Assembly: GCF_004803755.1 (NCBI RefSeq)
Contig: NZ_CP032311.1
Span: 4,356,501 to 4,420,500, forward strand
Length of the DNA: 64,000 bases
DNA from: Pseudomonas sp. DG56-2
GTDB lineage: Bacteria; Pseudomonadota; Gammaproteobacteria; Pseudomonadales; Pseudomonadaceae
Reading direction: 5' to 3'
Shown: piece by piece, positions 23,671-31,979 of the stretch
Layout of the letters: each line of letters starts with the position of its first letter
Numbering within the stretch: position 1 is the first letter of the stretch
Notes under the pieces: model-generated
Told to the model about the DNA's origin: nothing
Seen by the model: only the letters and a program-made list of their open reading frames with translations
Databases searched by the model: none
Program-made: the position numbers and the translations under genes

Positions 23671-24491
23671 ATGATTCGGATCTGTTGAAAGACAACCAGG
23701 ATAAATACATCGTCCCCGGCCTTGAGCGCGGCCTGTTGCTGCTCTGCGAGTTCAGCCGGCAAAACCGTACCCTGACGGCACCGGAGCTGGCGCGCCGCCT
23801 GGAACTGCCGCGTTCGACCATCTTCCGTCTGCTGACCACCTTGGAAACCATGGGTTTCGTGACCCGTAGTGGCAACGAATATCGCCTGGGCATGTCGGTA
23901 CTGCGCCTGGGCTTCGAATACCTCGCCTCGCTGGAACTGACCGAGTTGGGTCAGCCGCTGCTGGCACGCCTGTGCGACCACCTTAACTATCCAAGCAACC
24001 TGGTGGTGCGTGACGGTCGCTCGATTGTCTATGTGGCCAAGGTCTCGCCGCCGTCGGTGTTCTCCAGCGCGGTCAACGTCGGTACTCGCCTGCCCGCCCA
24101 CGCCACGGTGCTCGGCCGCATCCTGCTGGAAGACTTGAGCCTGGCCGAACTGCGCGATCTGTACCCGGAAGAACACCTCGAGCAGCACTCGCCGTGCACG
24201 CCGAAAACCGTGCTGGAGCTGTTCGACCTGGTACAGAGCGACCGTCAGCGCGGCTTTGTCAGCGGTGAAGGTTTCTTCGAGTCGTCGATCTCGACCATCG
24301 CTGCGCCGGTGCGTGATCACAGCGGCAAAGTCGTTGCCGCCATGGGGGTAACCATCCCTACCGCGCAAGTTGGCCACATCAACTTCGATGGCCTGCTTGG
24401 CCACGTGCGCGGCAGCGCCGATGAGCTCTCACGCCTGCTCAACTACACGCCCCATGCCGGTGGCCGTGTTACCGCACTGATGAGGGATTGA
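23667..24491 (+). CDS. IclR-family regulator of the catabolic operon
   Basis: A 274-residue regulator. The N-terminal winged helix has the family signature VPGLERGLLLL and RSTIFRLLTTLETMGFV (about residues 12-70), and the C-terminal effector domain ends near residue 260 (PVRDHSGKVVAAMGV). It is close in style to PcaR/PobR-type regulators of aromatic catabolism. It is unusual in sitting inside the operon it probably controls, overlapping the hydrolase gene by four bases and one base before the next gene. This would give feedback on its own level. Likely sites are the ATAAAACAA motifs near 18.6 and 34.7 kb. Confidence 0.9.
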   Translation: MNDSDLLKDNQDKYIVPGLERGLLLLCEFSRQNRTLTAPELARRLELPRSTIFRLLTTLETMGFVTRSGNEYRLGMSVLRLGFEYLASLELTELGQPLLARLCDHLNYPSNLVVRDGRSIVYVAKVSPPSVFSSAVNVGTRLPAHATVLGRILLEDLSLAELRDLYPEEHLEQHSPCTPKTVLELFDLVQSDRQRGFVSGEGFFESSISTIAAPVRDHSGKVVAAMGVTIPTAQVGHINFDGLLGHVRGSADELSRLLNYTPHAGGRVTALMRD

Positions 24492-24492
24492 C

Positions 24493-25293
24493 ATGAGCAA
24501 CCTCTATCAACTGCAAGGGCGTACCGCAATTGTTACCGGCGGCTCTTCCGGGATTGGTCTGGCCTGTGTCGAGCAACTGCTCGAAGCCGGCGCCGCGGTG
24601 GCTTTCTGCGGCCGCGACCAGGACCGTCTGAACAGCGCTCAAGCGCGCCTGCGCGAACGTTTTCCCCAAGCGCGTCTGCTGGCCCAGGTTTGCGATGTGC
24701 TTGATGCCGAATCGGTCAAGGCCTTCGCCGCCGCCAGCCTGGCCGCGCTCGGCCCGGCGCAGGTATTGATCAACAACGCCGGACAAGGTCGGGTGTCTAC
24801 CTTCGCCGACACCACCGATGAGGCCTGGAGCGAAGAGCTGCAGCTTAAATTCTTCTCGGTGATCTATCCGGTTCGCGCCTTCCTGCCACAGTTGCAAGCG
24901 CAGCGCGACGCCTCGATCGTCTGCGTCAATTCACTGCTGGCCAGCCAGCCGGAGCCGCACATGGTCGCTACCTCGGCAGCACGTGCCGGGCTGAAGAATC
25001 TGGTGCGATCGATGGCCACCGAATTCGCCGAAAAGAGCATTCGGGTCAACGGCATTCTCATTGGCCTGGTTGAGTCCGGCCAGTGGCGGCGGCGCTTCGA
25101 AGCCCGCGAAGAACGCGAGCTCGACTGGTCGCAATGGACCGCACAACTGGCACAACGCAAACACATTCCCCTGGGTCGTCTGGGTCTGCCCAAAGAAGCA
25201 GCCCAGGCCATCCTGTTCCTGGCTTCGCCCCTGTCGGCTTACACCACTGGCAGCCATATCGATGTTTCTGGAGGCCTGTCCCGCCATGCGTAA
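24493..25293 (+). CDS. Atypical SDR-family protein lacking catalytic Tyr and Lys
   Basis: A 266-residue short-chain dehydrogenase fold with a good cofactor motif TGGSSGIG (near residue 15) and NNAG (near residue 94), and Ser147 in VNSLLASQ. However, the YxxxK pair is replaced by Thr160 and Arg164 (ATSAARAGLKN). The C-terminal part also has an inserted charged stretch (RRRFEAREERELDW). It belongs to a divergent SDR subgroup. It could still act as a lyase, isomerase or binding partner, or use other acid-base residues. It overlaps the ThDP gene by eight bases. Confidence 0.85.
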   Translation: MSNLYQLQGRTAIVTGGSSGIGLACVEQLLEAGAAVAFCGRDQDRLNSAQARLRERFPQARLLAQVCDVLDAESVKAFAAASLAALGPAQVLINNAGQGRVSTFADTTDEAWSEELQLKFFSVIYPVRAFLPQLQAQRDASIVCVNSLLASQPEPHMVATSAARAGLKNLVRSMATEFAEKSIRVNGILIGLVESGQWRRRFEAREERELDWSQWTAQLAQRKHIPLGRLGLPKEAAQAILFLASPLSAYTTGSHIDVSGGLSRHA

Positions 25294-26968
25294 TGAAAAC
25301 ACTGTCACCGTTGGCGCTGCCATCACTGCCTTCCTTGAGCAATGCGAGGTCAAAGCTGCCTTCGGGGTGATCTCGATTCACAACATGCCAATCCTCGATG
25401 CCTTTGCCGTACGTGGCAACATCCGCTTTGTCATGGCCCGTGGTGAAGCCGGAGCCACCAACATGGCCGACGCCTACGCCCGTACCACCGGCAGCCTCGG
25501 TGTATGCCTGACCTCAACCGGTACCGCCGCCGGCAATGCCGCCGGCGCCCTGGTCGAAGCACTCACCGCCGGCACGCCGCTGCTGCATATCACCGGCCAG
25601 ATCGAAACCCCGTATCTGGACCAGGACTTCGCCTATATCCACGAAGCCCGCGACCAACTGACCATGCTCAAGGCCGTGTCCAAGGCAGCCTTTCGCGTAC
25701 GTAGTGTAGAAACCGCGCTGAGTACCCTGAAACTGGCCGTCCAAACCGCCCTGACGGCGCCTACCGGTCCGGTCAGCGTGGAAATTCCAATCGACATCCA
25801 GTCGACCTTTATCCCGATGCCCACCGATCTTTCGCCGCTGCCGGTTCCGCCCGCGGTGCCTGCGCCTGAAGCACTGGACCTGGTCGCCGAACGCCTGGCT
25901 ACTGCAACGCGTCCCCTGCTGTGGCTCGGCGGCGGCGCCCGTCATGCAGGCGCGCAGGTAAAGCGCTTGCTCGACATGGGTGTCGGGGTAATCACCTCGA
26001 CCCAAGGCCGCGGTGTAGTCAACGAAGACGACGAGCGCTGCCTCGGTGCATTCTCGCAGAACAAACTGGTCGAAGGCTTCCTGCAGACGTGCGACGCCCT
26101 GGTAGTGGCCGGCTCGCGCCTGCGCAGCAACGAAACCTTCAAATACGCCTTGAAGCTGCCCCGCACTACCCTGCGCATCGACGCCAACCCAGCCATCGAA
26201 GGTCGCAGCTACTCAAGCGAACTGTTCATTTGCGGAGACTCCGCCCTGGCGCTTGAGGGGCTGGCTGATCGTTTGCAAGGGCGCTTGAACATCGACCCGA
26301 CGTTCATTGATGAACTCAAGGCGGTACGCGCTCAATCGCGCACGCAACTGGTAGCAGACCTTGGCCCTTATTCGGCCATGGTCGAACAGTTGCAGGCGCT
26401 CACCGGTCGCAACTTCTCCTGGGTACGCGACGTGACCCTGTCCAACAGCATCTGGGGCAACCGCTTGCTCAATCTGTACCACCCGCTGGCAGGCGTACAT
26501 GCCTTGGGCGGTGGAATCGGCCAGGGGCTGGCCATGGGCATCGGCGCCGCCGTTGCCGCGGCAGAAACCGACCCGCAACGCAAAGTGTTTGCCCTGGCCG
26601 GTGACGGTGGCTTCATCCTCAATCTGGGTGAACTGGCCACCTTGGTGCAGGAAAAAGCCAACGTGGTAATCCTGCTGATGAACGATCAGCGCTACGGCGT
26701 GATTCGCAACATTCAGGACGCCATCTACGGCGCCCGCCACGCCTATGTCGAGTTGCACACCCCGGACTACACCAAGCTTGCCGAGTCCATTGGCCTGCGC
26801 CATGGCCTGGTCAGCGACCTGAAAGACTTTGGCCCGGTACTCGACAACGCCCTGAGCCAGGGAGGACCGTTCCTGCTGGAGGTCGACATGCTCAGCGTCG
26901 GCGGCTTCGCCACCCAGTTCGCCGGCCCGCCGAACAGCGAAACCAAAGCCCAGAAAGCCACGGCCTGA
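25286..26968 (+). CDS. ThDP-dependent enzyme, acetolactate synthase/decarboxylase-like
   Basis: A 560-residue three-domain ThDP enzyme. The pyrimidine domain has catalytic Glu54 in MARGEAGATNMADAY, the middle domain spans about 190-330, and the ThDP/Mg site starts at GDGGFILNLGEL (residue 439) and ends with MNDQRYG. It resembles acetolactate synthase large subunits and benzoylformate-type decarboxylases. In this operon a 2-oxo acid decarboxylase is more likely than valine synthesis, since an aldehyde dehydrogenase gene is close. I chose the ATG at 25286; upstream frame is the SDR gene. Confidence 0.88.
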   Translation: MRNENTVTVGAAITAFLEQCEVKAAFGVISIHNMPILDAFAVRGNIRFVMARGEAGATNMADAYARTTGSLGVCLTSTGTAAGNAAGALVEALTAGTPLLHITGQIETPYLDQDFAYIHEARDQLTMLKAVSKAAFRVRSVETALSTLKLAVQTALTAPTGPVSVEIPIDIQSTFIPMPTDLSPLPVPPAVPAPEALDLVAERLATATRPLLWLGGGARHAGAQVKRLLDMGVGVITSTQGRGVVNEDDERCLGAFSQNKLVEGFLQTCDALVVAGSRLRSNETFKYALKLPRTTLRIDANPAIEGRSYSSELFICGDSALALEGLADRLQGRLNIDPTFIDELKAVRAQSRTQLVADLGPYSAMVEQLQALTGRNFSWVRDVTLSNSIWGNRLLNLYHPLAGVHALGGGIGQGLAMGIGAAVAAAETDPQRKVFALAGDGGFILNLGELATLVQEKANVVILLMNDQRYGVIRNIQDAIYGARHAYVELHTPDYTKLAESIGLRHGLVSDLKDFGPVLDNALSQGGPFLLEVDMLSVGGFATQFAGPPNSETKAQKATA

Positions 26969-26978
26969 GGACCAGCAC

Positions 26979-27782
26979 ATGCTCAACATCACCATGATCG
27001 GCTGCGGCGCCATTGGCGTTGCCGTACTGGAGCTACTGGAGAACGACACGCAAATGCGCGTCGAGCATGTGATCGCCTCGGCGGGCTCTGAAGCGCTGGT
27101 GCAACAGCGCCTGGCGGCATTCAAAAACCCTCCGCTGGTGCTCACCGCGCTGCCCGCCGACGCTCGTCCGGACCTGTTGGTCGAGTGCGCCGGGCATATG
27201 GCCATTGAAGAGCACGTGTTGCCGGCACTGGAGCGAGGGGTCGCCTGCCTGATTGTCTCGGTGGGTGCGCTTTCGCAGGTGGGTCTGGTCGAACGCCTGG
27301 AAGCGGCTGCGGCCCGCGGCAATACCCGCATAGAACTGCTGCCCGGCGCCATCGGTGGTATCGATGCGCTGTCGGCGGCCAAGGTCGGCGGCCTGGATTC
27401 GGTCGACTACACCGGTCGCAAGCCGGCCAAGGCATGGAAGAACACCCCAGCCGAACAGATTTGCGACCTGGAAACCATCGATCAGGCCACGGTGATCTTC
27501 CAGGGCAGCGCCCGTGAAGCGGCGCGCTTGTATCCCAAGAACGCCAACGTCGCCGCCACCCTGTCGCTAGCCGGGCTGGGCCTGGACCGCACCCACGTGA
27601 CGCTGATCGCCGATCCGCTGAGCGAGGAAAACGTCCATCACTTCGAGGCTCGCGGCGCCTTTGGCGGTTTCGAGATGAGCCTGCGCGGCAAGCCACTGCA
27701 AGCCAACCCGAAGACGTCGGCGCTGACGGTGTACAGCGTGGTCCGTGCGCTGGGCAATCACGCTCATGCCATTTCCATCTAG
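26979..27782 (+). CDS. Aspartate dehydrogenase-like oxidoreductase (NadX family)
   Basis: A 267-residue NAD(P)-dependent protein. The Rossmann motif MIGCGAIGVAVLEL is at the start, ECAGHMAIEEHVLP near residue 67, LLPGAIGGIDAL near residue 119, and the family block YPKNANVAATLSLAGLGLD near residue 187. NadX oxidises L-aspartate to iminoaspartate. With no nadA/nadC nearby and aromatic catabolism genes around it, this copy more likely oxidises another amino acid, or reduces an imine, in the pathway. Ten-base gaps separate it from its neighbours. Confidence 0.87.
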   Translation: MLNITMIGCGAIGVAVLELLENDTQMRVEHVIASAGSEALVQQRLAAFKNPPLVLTALPADARPDLLVECAGHMAIEEHVLPALERGVACLIVSVGALSQVGLVERLEAAAARGNTRIELLPGAIGGIDALSAAKVGGLDSVDYTGRKPAKAWKNTPAEQICDLETIDQATVIFQGSAREAARLYPKNANVAATLSLAGLGLDRTHVTLIADPLSEENVHHFEARGAFGGFEMSLRGKPLQANPKTSALTVYSVVRALGNHAHAISI

Positions 27783-27792
27783 GGGAATATCG

Positions 27793-29283
27793 ATGACGCT
27801 GGAACAGACTCTACCCATTTGCATTGCCGGCACCTGGCGTCTGGGTGGCGGTGAGCGCTATGCCACCCGCTATCCTGCAACGGGTGAACCCGTGGCGTGG
27901 CTCAACGCCGCCAGCCTCGAAGACGTCGAGCAAGCTGTGCAAGGCGCTCACCAGGCCTTCCTGCACAGCGGCTGGGCACAGCGCAAACCCCATGAACGTG
28001 CTGCTGTGCTGTACCGCATTGCCGAACTGATCCGCCAGCGCAGTGAAGAGCTGGCCCAACTGCAGCGCCAGGACAACGGCAAACCGATCAACGAAACCCG
28101 CGCGCTGGTGGCCAGCGCTGCCGGTACCTTCCAGTTTTTTGCTGCGGCCTGCGAAACGTTGGAAGAAACCATCACCCCATCGCGCGGCGATTTTGTCAGC
28201 ATGAGCGTCTACGAACCCATGGGCGTGGTCGCCGCGATCACCCCCTGGAACTCGCCGATCGCCAGCGAGGCACAGAAGGTTGCCCCGGCGCTGGCGGCGG
28301 GCAACGCGGTGGTCATCAAGCCTGCGGAAATCACCCCGCTGCTGGCCCTGCAACTGGCCCGGATCTGCGACGACGCAGGCTTGCCCAAGGGCCTGGTCAG
28401 TGTACTGCCGGGTAAAGGCTCAGTACTTGGCGACGCCTTGACTCAGCACCCGCTGATCAAGCGTGTGTCGTTCACCGGCGGTACCCGAACCGGCAAGCAC
28501 ATCGCCCATATTGCCGCCGAAAAAATGATGCCGGTGTCGCTGGAACTGGGTGGCAAATCGCCGACCATCGTCCTCGATGATGCCGATCTGGACCACGCCG
28601 TGGCCGGCGTGCTGTATGGCATCTTCAGCTCATCGGGCGAGGCCTGCATCGCCGGTTCCCGACTGTTCGTCGCCCGTGCCCTGTATGCACCTTTCATGCA
28701 GCGCCTGGTCGAAGGCGCAGCGCGCCTGCGCTTGGGTGATCCGGCGGACGAAAGCACCCAGATGGGGCCCTTGATCAGTGCCGGGCATCGCGAGTCGGTA
28801 GAGCGTTACGTGGCCCTTGGCCTGGCTGAAGGCGGGCGCCTGCTGCAGGGCGGCCAGCGTCCCGCAGGAGGCATCTACGATCAGGGCTATTTCTATCCAC
28901 CGACGATTCTCGAAGGACTGAGCAATGACCAGCAGACCTGCCAGGAAGAAATCTTCGGCCCGGTGCTGGTGGCGATGCCCTTCGACAACGAAGAGCAATT
29001 GATCGAGCAAGCCAACGACAGCCTGTACGCCCTCGCCGCCGGGATCTGGAGCCGCGACTACAAACGCGCCTGGGCCCTGGGTCGCAAGATTCAGGCGGGC
29101 ACCGTGTGGATCAACACCTACAAGCAATTCTCCATTTCCACCCCCTTCGGCGGTTGGCGTGACAGCGGCCTGGGCCGTGAAAAAGGTCGCTTGGGAATTC
29201 TGCAATACATGGAACAAAAGAGCCTCTATTGGGGCATGAACGAACAACCCCTGGCCTGGGCCGCAGCGGAGGCAACGTCATGA
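27793..29283 (+). CDS. Aldehyde dehydrogenase
   Basis: A 496-residue NAD(P)+ aldehyde dehydrogenase. It has TPWNSPI near residue 148, the catalytic Glu in LELGGKSP (near residue 248) and the nucleophile Cys in SSGEACIAGSR (near residue 284). It resembles the betaine-aldehyde and 2-hydroxymuconic-semialdehyde dehydrogenase branch. It could oxidise the aldehyde made by the ThDP enzyme or a ring-cleavage semialdehyde. The start at 27793 has AGGGG upstream. It overlaps the VOC gene by four bases (ATGA). Confidence 0.9.
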   Translation: MTLEQTLPICIAGTWRLGGGERYATRYPATGEPVAWLNAASLEDVEQAVQGAHQAFLHSGWAQRKPHERAAVLYRIAELIRQRSEELAQLQRQDNGKPINETRALVASAAGTFQFFAAACETLEETITPSRGDFVSMSVYEPMGVVAAITPWNSPIASEAQKVAPALAAGNAVVIKPAEITPLLALQLARICDDAGLPKGLVSVLPGKGSVLGDALTQHPLIKRVSFTGGTRTGKHIAHIAAEKMMPVSLELGGKSPTIVLDDADLDHAVAGVLYGIFSSSGEACIAGSRLFVARALYAPFMQRLVEGAARLRLGDPADESTQMGPLISAGHRESVERYVALGLAEGGRLLQGGQRPAGGIYDQGYFYPPTILEGLSNDQQTCQEEIFGPVLVAMPFDNEEQLIEQANDSLYALAAGIWSRDYKRAWALGRKIQAGTVWINTYKQFSISTPFGGWRDSGLGREKGRLGILQYMEQKSLYWGMNEQPLAWAAAEATS

Positions 29284-30245
29284 GTGTTTTAGGTATCGAT
29301 GAAGTTACCTACGGCGTCGAGAACCTCGACACCTGCGTGCGTTTTTTCAGCGATTGGGGGCTGACAAAGGTCAGCGAAGCAGCCGACCAGGTGGTCTTCG
29401 AAACGCTTAATGGCTGCCGGGTGGTGCTGGCAGACATCAACAAGGCCGACCTACCGCCCGCCATCGAACCGGGCTCCACAGTGCGGGAAGTGGTTTGGGG
29501 TGTGGAAAGCGAAGCTGACCTGACCGTGTACAGCCAGCGCATCGCCAATGACCCGGGCTTTGTCGAAGGCAACGGGCGTATCGGCTGCACCGACCCCAAC
29601 GGCTTGGCGATTCGCCTGCAGGTTACGCGCAAACGTGCCCTGGACATCGAATGCAGCGGCCACAACACCTGGCAGAGCAAAGGCCGAATCAACAAGCCGG
29701 CGCCGGTCTACGAGCGTGCCACGCCTATCGAAGTGGGCCACGTGGTGTTCTTCGTCAAAGACGTGAATAGCTGCGAAGCCTTCTACCACGAACGCTTCGG
29801 CTTCCAGGCCTCGGACCGTTATCCCAACCGTGGCGCCTTCCTGCGTACCGCCGAGGAAGGCGGTCACCACGACCTGTTCATGCTGCAACTGCCAGCACCC
29901 AGGGCAGGCCTGAACCATGTGGCGTTCACCGTGCGCGACCTGCATGAAGTGTTCGGTGGTGGCATGCACATCTCTCGCAGCGGCTGGGCTACCGAAATCG
30001 GCCCGGGGCGTCACCCGGTTTCCTCGGCGTTCTTCTGGTACTTCAAGAACCCGGCTGGCGCGCTGGTCGAGTATTACGCCGATGAAGACCAGTTGACCGC
30101 TGAGTGGCAACCCCGCGAGTTCGAGCCGGGACCGACCGTCTTCGCCGAGTGGGCAATCGCCGGTGGCATCGATGGCAACACCCGACGCCAGCAGCATGTC
30201 GAGGCGCCGCAAGGCAAGTTTCTTACCGACAAACCGAAACCTTGA
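29280..30245 (+). CDS. VOC-family extradiol dioxygenase-like protein
   Basis: A 321-residue protein with two VOC (betaalphabetabetabeta) modules, about residues 5-115 and 150-270. The second carries the three iron ligands of type I extradiol dioxygenases: His154 (VGHVVFFVKD), His213 (LNHVAFTVRD) and Glu264 (ALVEYYAD). It probably opens a catechol-like ring next to a hydroxyl group. The C-terminal 50 residues are family-specific. The start is coupled to the dehydrogenase stop by a four-base overlap; the frame opening at 29229 lies within the dehydrogenase gene. Confidence 0.87.
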   Translation: MSVLGIDEVTYGVENLDTCVRFFSDWGLTKVSEAADQVVFETLNGCRVVLADINKADLPPAIEPGSTVREVVWGVESEADLTVYSQRIANDPGFVEGNGRIGCTDPNGLAIRLQVTRKRALDIECSGHNTWQSKGRINKPAPVYERATPIEVGHVVFFVKDVNSCEAFYHERFGFQASDRYPNRGAFLRTAEEGGHHDLFMLQLPAPRAGLNHVAFTVRDLHEVFGGGMHISRSGWATEIGPGRHPVSSAFFWYFKNPAGALVEYYADEDQLTAEWQPREFEPGPTVFAEWAIAGGIDGNTRRQQHVEAPQGKFLTDKPKP

Positions 30246-30258
30246 ACAGGAGTCGCCC

Positions 30259-31401
30259 ATGTCTTCGTTGAACATCGCTATCAACGGTGCCGGAATCGGC
30301 GGCCTCACCGCCGCTATTGCCCTGCGCCAGGCCGGTCATCAGGTCACCGTCTTCGAGCAGTCCAAGGCCTTTCTGCGGGTCGGTGCCGACATCAACCTGA
30401 CCCCCAACGCCGTCCGAGCCCTCGATGGCCTGGGCATTGGCGCGGCGGTGCGTGTTCCGGCCGCACGCCCCACACACCGCATCAGTCGCCTGTGGGACAG
30501 CGGCGAGGAAACCTCGCGCCTGGAGATGGCCGAAGCTGCCGAAAGCCAGTACGGCGCACCGCAACTGACGATCCACCGCGCCGACTTGCTGGCGGCGCTG
30601 GCTGAGGTATTTCCACTACAGAACGTGCAGTTCGGCAAGCGTGCCGAGCAGGTGCGCCAAGATGCCAGCGGCATCGAACTGCACTTCAAAGATGGCAGCC
30701 AGCATCGCACAGACCTGTTGATCGGCGCCGACGGTATTCATTCGGTGGTGCGCAACGCGCTGTTTGGCGAGGAGCAACCGCGTTTCACTGGCGTGGTTGC
30801 CTATCGAGCCGTGGTCCCGGCCAGCCGTGTGGCCCACGTCCCGAACATTCAGGCTTTTACCAAATGGTGGGGACCAAACCCTCAAAGCCAGATTGTCACG
30901 TTCCCGCTGAACCAGGGCCGCGACATCTTCATTTTCGCCACCACAGCCCAGGACAGTTGGCATCTGGAGTCATGGACCACTGCGGGCGACGCCGCCGAAT
31001 TGCGCAGTCACTATCAGGACTTCCATCCCGATGCCCGCGCCTTGCTCGATGCCTGCGATGAAGTGCTCAAGACCGCACTGTATGAGCGTGATCCCCTGCC
31101 TTTCTGGTCGCAAGGGGCAATTACCCTGTTGGGTGACGCCTGCCACCCGATGATGCCATTCATGGCCCAAGGAGCCGGTCAAGCCATCGAGGATGCCGTG
31201 GTCCTGGCCCGTCATCTTCACGGTGTGACCGATGCGTCCCAGATAGCCAGGGCCTTGCAGGGCTATCAACAGGCGCGTCTTGAGCGTACCAGTCAGATCC
31301 AGATCGGTTCGCGTGGCAACCAATGGCTCAAGGCGGGTGGCAATGCCGACTGGGTCTACGGCTACGACGCCTGGACCGTGCCGACCACCCATGCCGCATG
31401 A
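30259..31401 (+). CDS. Class A FAD-dependent aromatic monooxygenase
   Basis: A 380-residue flavoprotein of the salicylate/3-hydroxybenzoate hydroxylase type. The FAD-binding GAGIGGLTAAIALRQAGH is near residue 10, the family motif LLIGADGIHSVVR near residue 155, and GDACHPMMPFMAQGAGQAIED near residue 293. It would hydroxylate, or decarboxylate and hydroxylate, an aromatic ring using NAD(P)H, and could supply the diol for the VOC dioxygenase encoded just upstream. The start at 30259 has CAGGAG upstream. The next small gene follows after ten bases. Confidence 0.9.
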   Translation: MSSLNIAINGAGIGGLTAAIALRQAGHQVTVFEQSKAFLRVGADINLTPNAVRALDGLGIGAAVRVPAARPTHRISRLWDSGEETSRLEMAEAAESQYGAPQLTIHRADLLAALAEVFPLQNVQFGKRAEQVRQDASGIELHFKDGSQHRTDLLIGADGIHSVVRNALFGEEQPRFTGVVAYRAVVPASRVAHVPNIQAFTKWWGPNPQSQIVTFPLNQGRDIFIFATTAQDSWHLESWTTAGDAAELRSHYQDFHPDARALLDACDEVLKTALYERDPLPFWSQGAITLLGDACHPMMPFMAQGAGQAIEDAVVLARHLHGVTDASQIARALQGYQQARLERTSQIQIGSRGNQWLKAGGNADWVYGYDAWTVPTTHAA

Positions 31402-31411
31402 GTCTTGGCCG

Positions 31412-31729
31412 ATGAACGAATCGATGCTGCTGACCGTGCTGCTCAAGCACGACCAGTCGAAGAACCTGGAGCAGATCCAGGCGCATATGAAAGCCATGGG
31501 CTGGTGGGAAAGCTTCCCGCCGCAAGGCGTCGAAGTGGTGTCCTGGACCGTGGCCATGGGCCTGGGCCAGATCGTCACCCTGCGCTTGCCGCCGAGCTTG
31601 CTGAGTAAGGTCAATGTAGAGCTGGAGCGCGCCGCCTGGGGCGTTTTCCGCACCGAATGCTATCCAACGTACGACTTTGTCCCGGTCCGCGAAATGATCC
31701 GCGAACGGGTCCGCAATGGAGGTCAATGA
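31412..31729 (+). CDS. Small protein of unknown function in the catabolic operon
   Basis: A 105-residue protein (MNESMLLTVLLKHDQSKNLE, later YPTYDFVPVREMIRERVR). I do not recognise a named family. The pattern strand-helix-strand-strand-helix suits a small ferredoxin-like or dabb-type fold, as in muconolactone isomerase or stand-alone monooxygenase subunits; that is inference only. The start could also be the ATG at 31421. It lies between the flavin monooxygenase and the small HTH-like gene, ten and one bases away, so it is surely translated with them. Confidence 0.7.
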   Translation: MNESMLLTVLLKHDQSKNLEQIQAHMKAMGWWESFPPQGVEVVSWTVAMGLGQIVTLRLPPSLLSKVNVELERAAWGVFRTECYPTYDFVPVREMIRERVRNGGQ

Positions 31730-31730
31730 C

Positions 31731-31958
31731 ATGAGCAACACCGAACGTTACCTGGACCCACACCAGGCGCGCAAACGGCCCAACACCCAGTTCGAGGAGC
31801 TGCTTGGCGACTCCATCGAGCGCGCCTACGGCAATGGCGTGACGCAACTGCCCGAGCTGCTCGCGCACCTCAATCTGGCCGGTCCACCCTGCCCGCTGAC
31901 CAGTGGCGAATGGACTGAAGACTCCTACAAAACCCTGATGGCACGGCTGGGCGCATGA
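31731..31958 (+). CDS. Recombinase-like helix-turn-helix small protein
   Basis: A 75-residue protein (MSNTERYLDPHQARKRPNTQ ... GEWTEDSYKTLMARLGA). The C-terminal part resembles the helix-turn-helix found at the end of serine recombinase domains, and small proteins of this kind are annotated as recombinase-like HTH next to Rieske oxygenase genes. No recombinase catalytic domain is present. It may be an oxygenase accessory protein rather than a DNA binder. It starts one base after the previous gene and lies 21 bases before the Rieske gene. Confidence 0.65.
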   Translation: MSNTERYLDPHQARKRPNTQFEELLGDSIERAYGNGVTQLPELLAHLNLAGPPCPLTSGEWTEDSYKTLMARLGA

Positions 31959-31979
31959 CCCGCCGGAGGTAAGAACAAG

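Noticed and set aside
26213..27382. Minus-strand frame of 389 codons opposite the ThDP and NadX-like genes
   Set aside because: It is a shadow frame of high-GC coding DNA: the plus-strand proteins carry clear catalytic motifs, this one none.
31731..31958. Remnant of a serine recombinase or mobile element inside the operon
   Set aside because: The short protein has its own start, stop and tight spacing, no catalytic domain and no flanking repeats, so it is a complete operon gene rather than a remnant.
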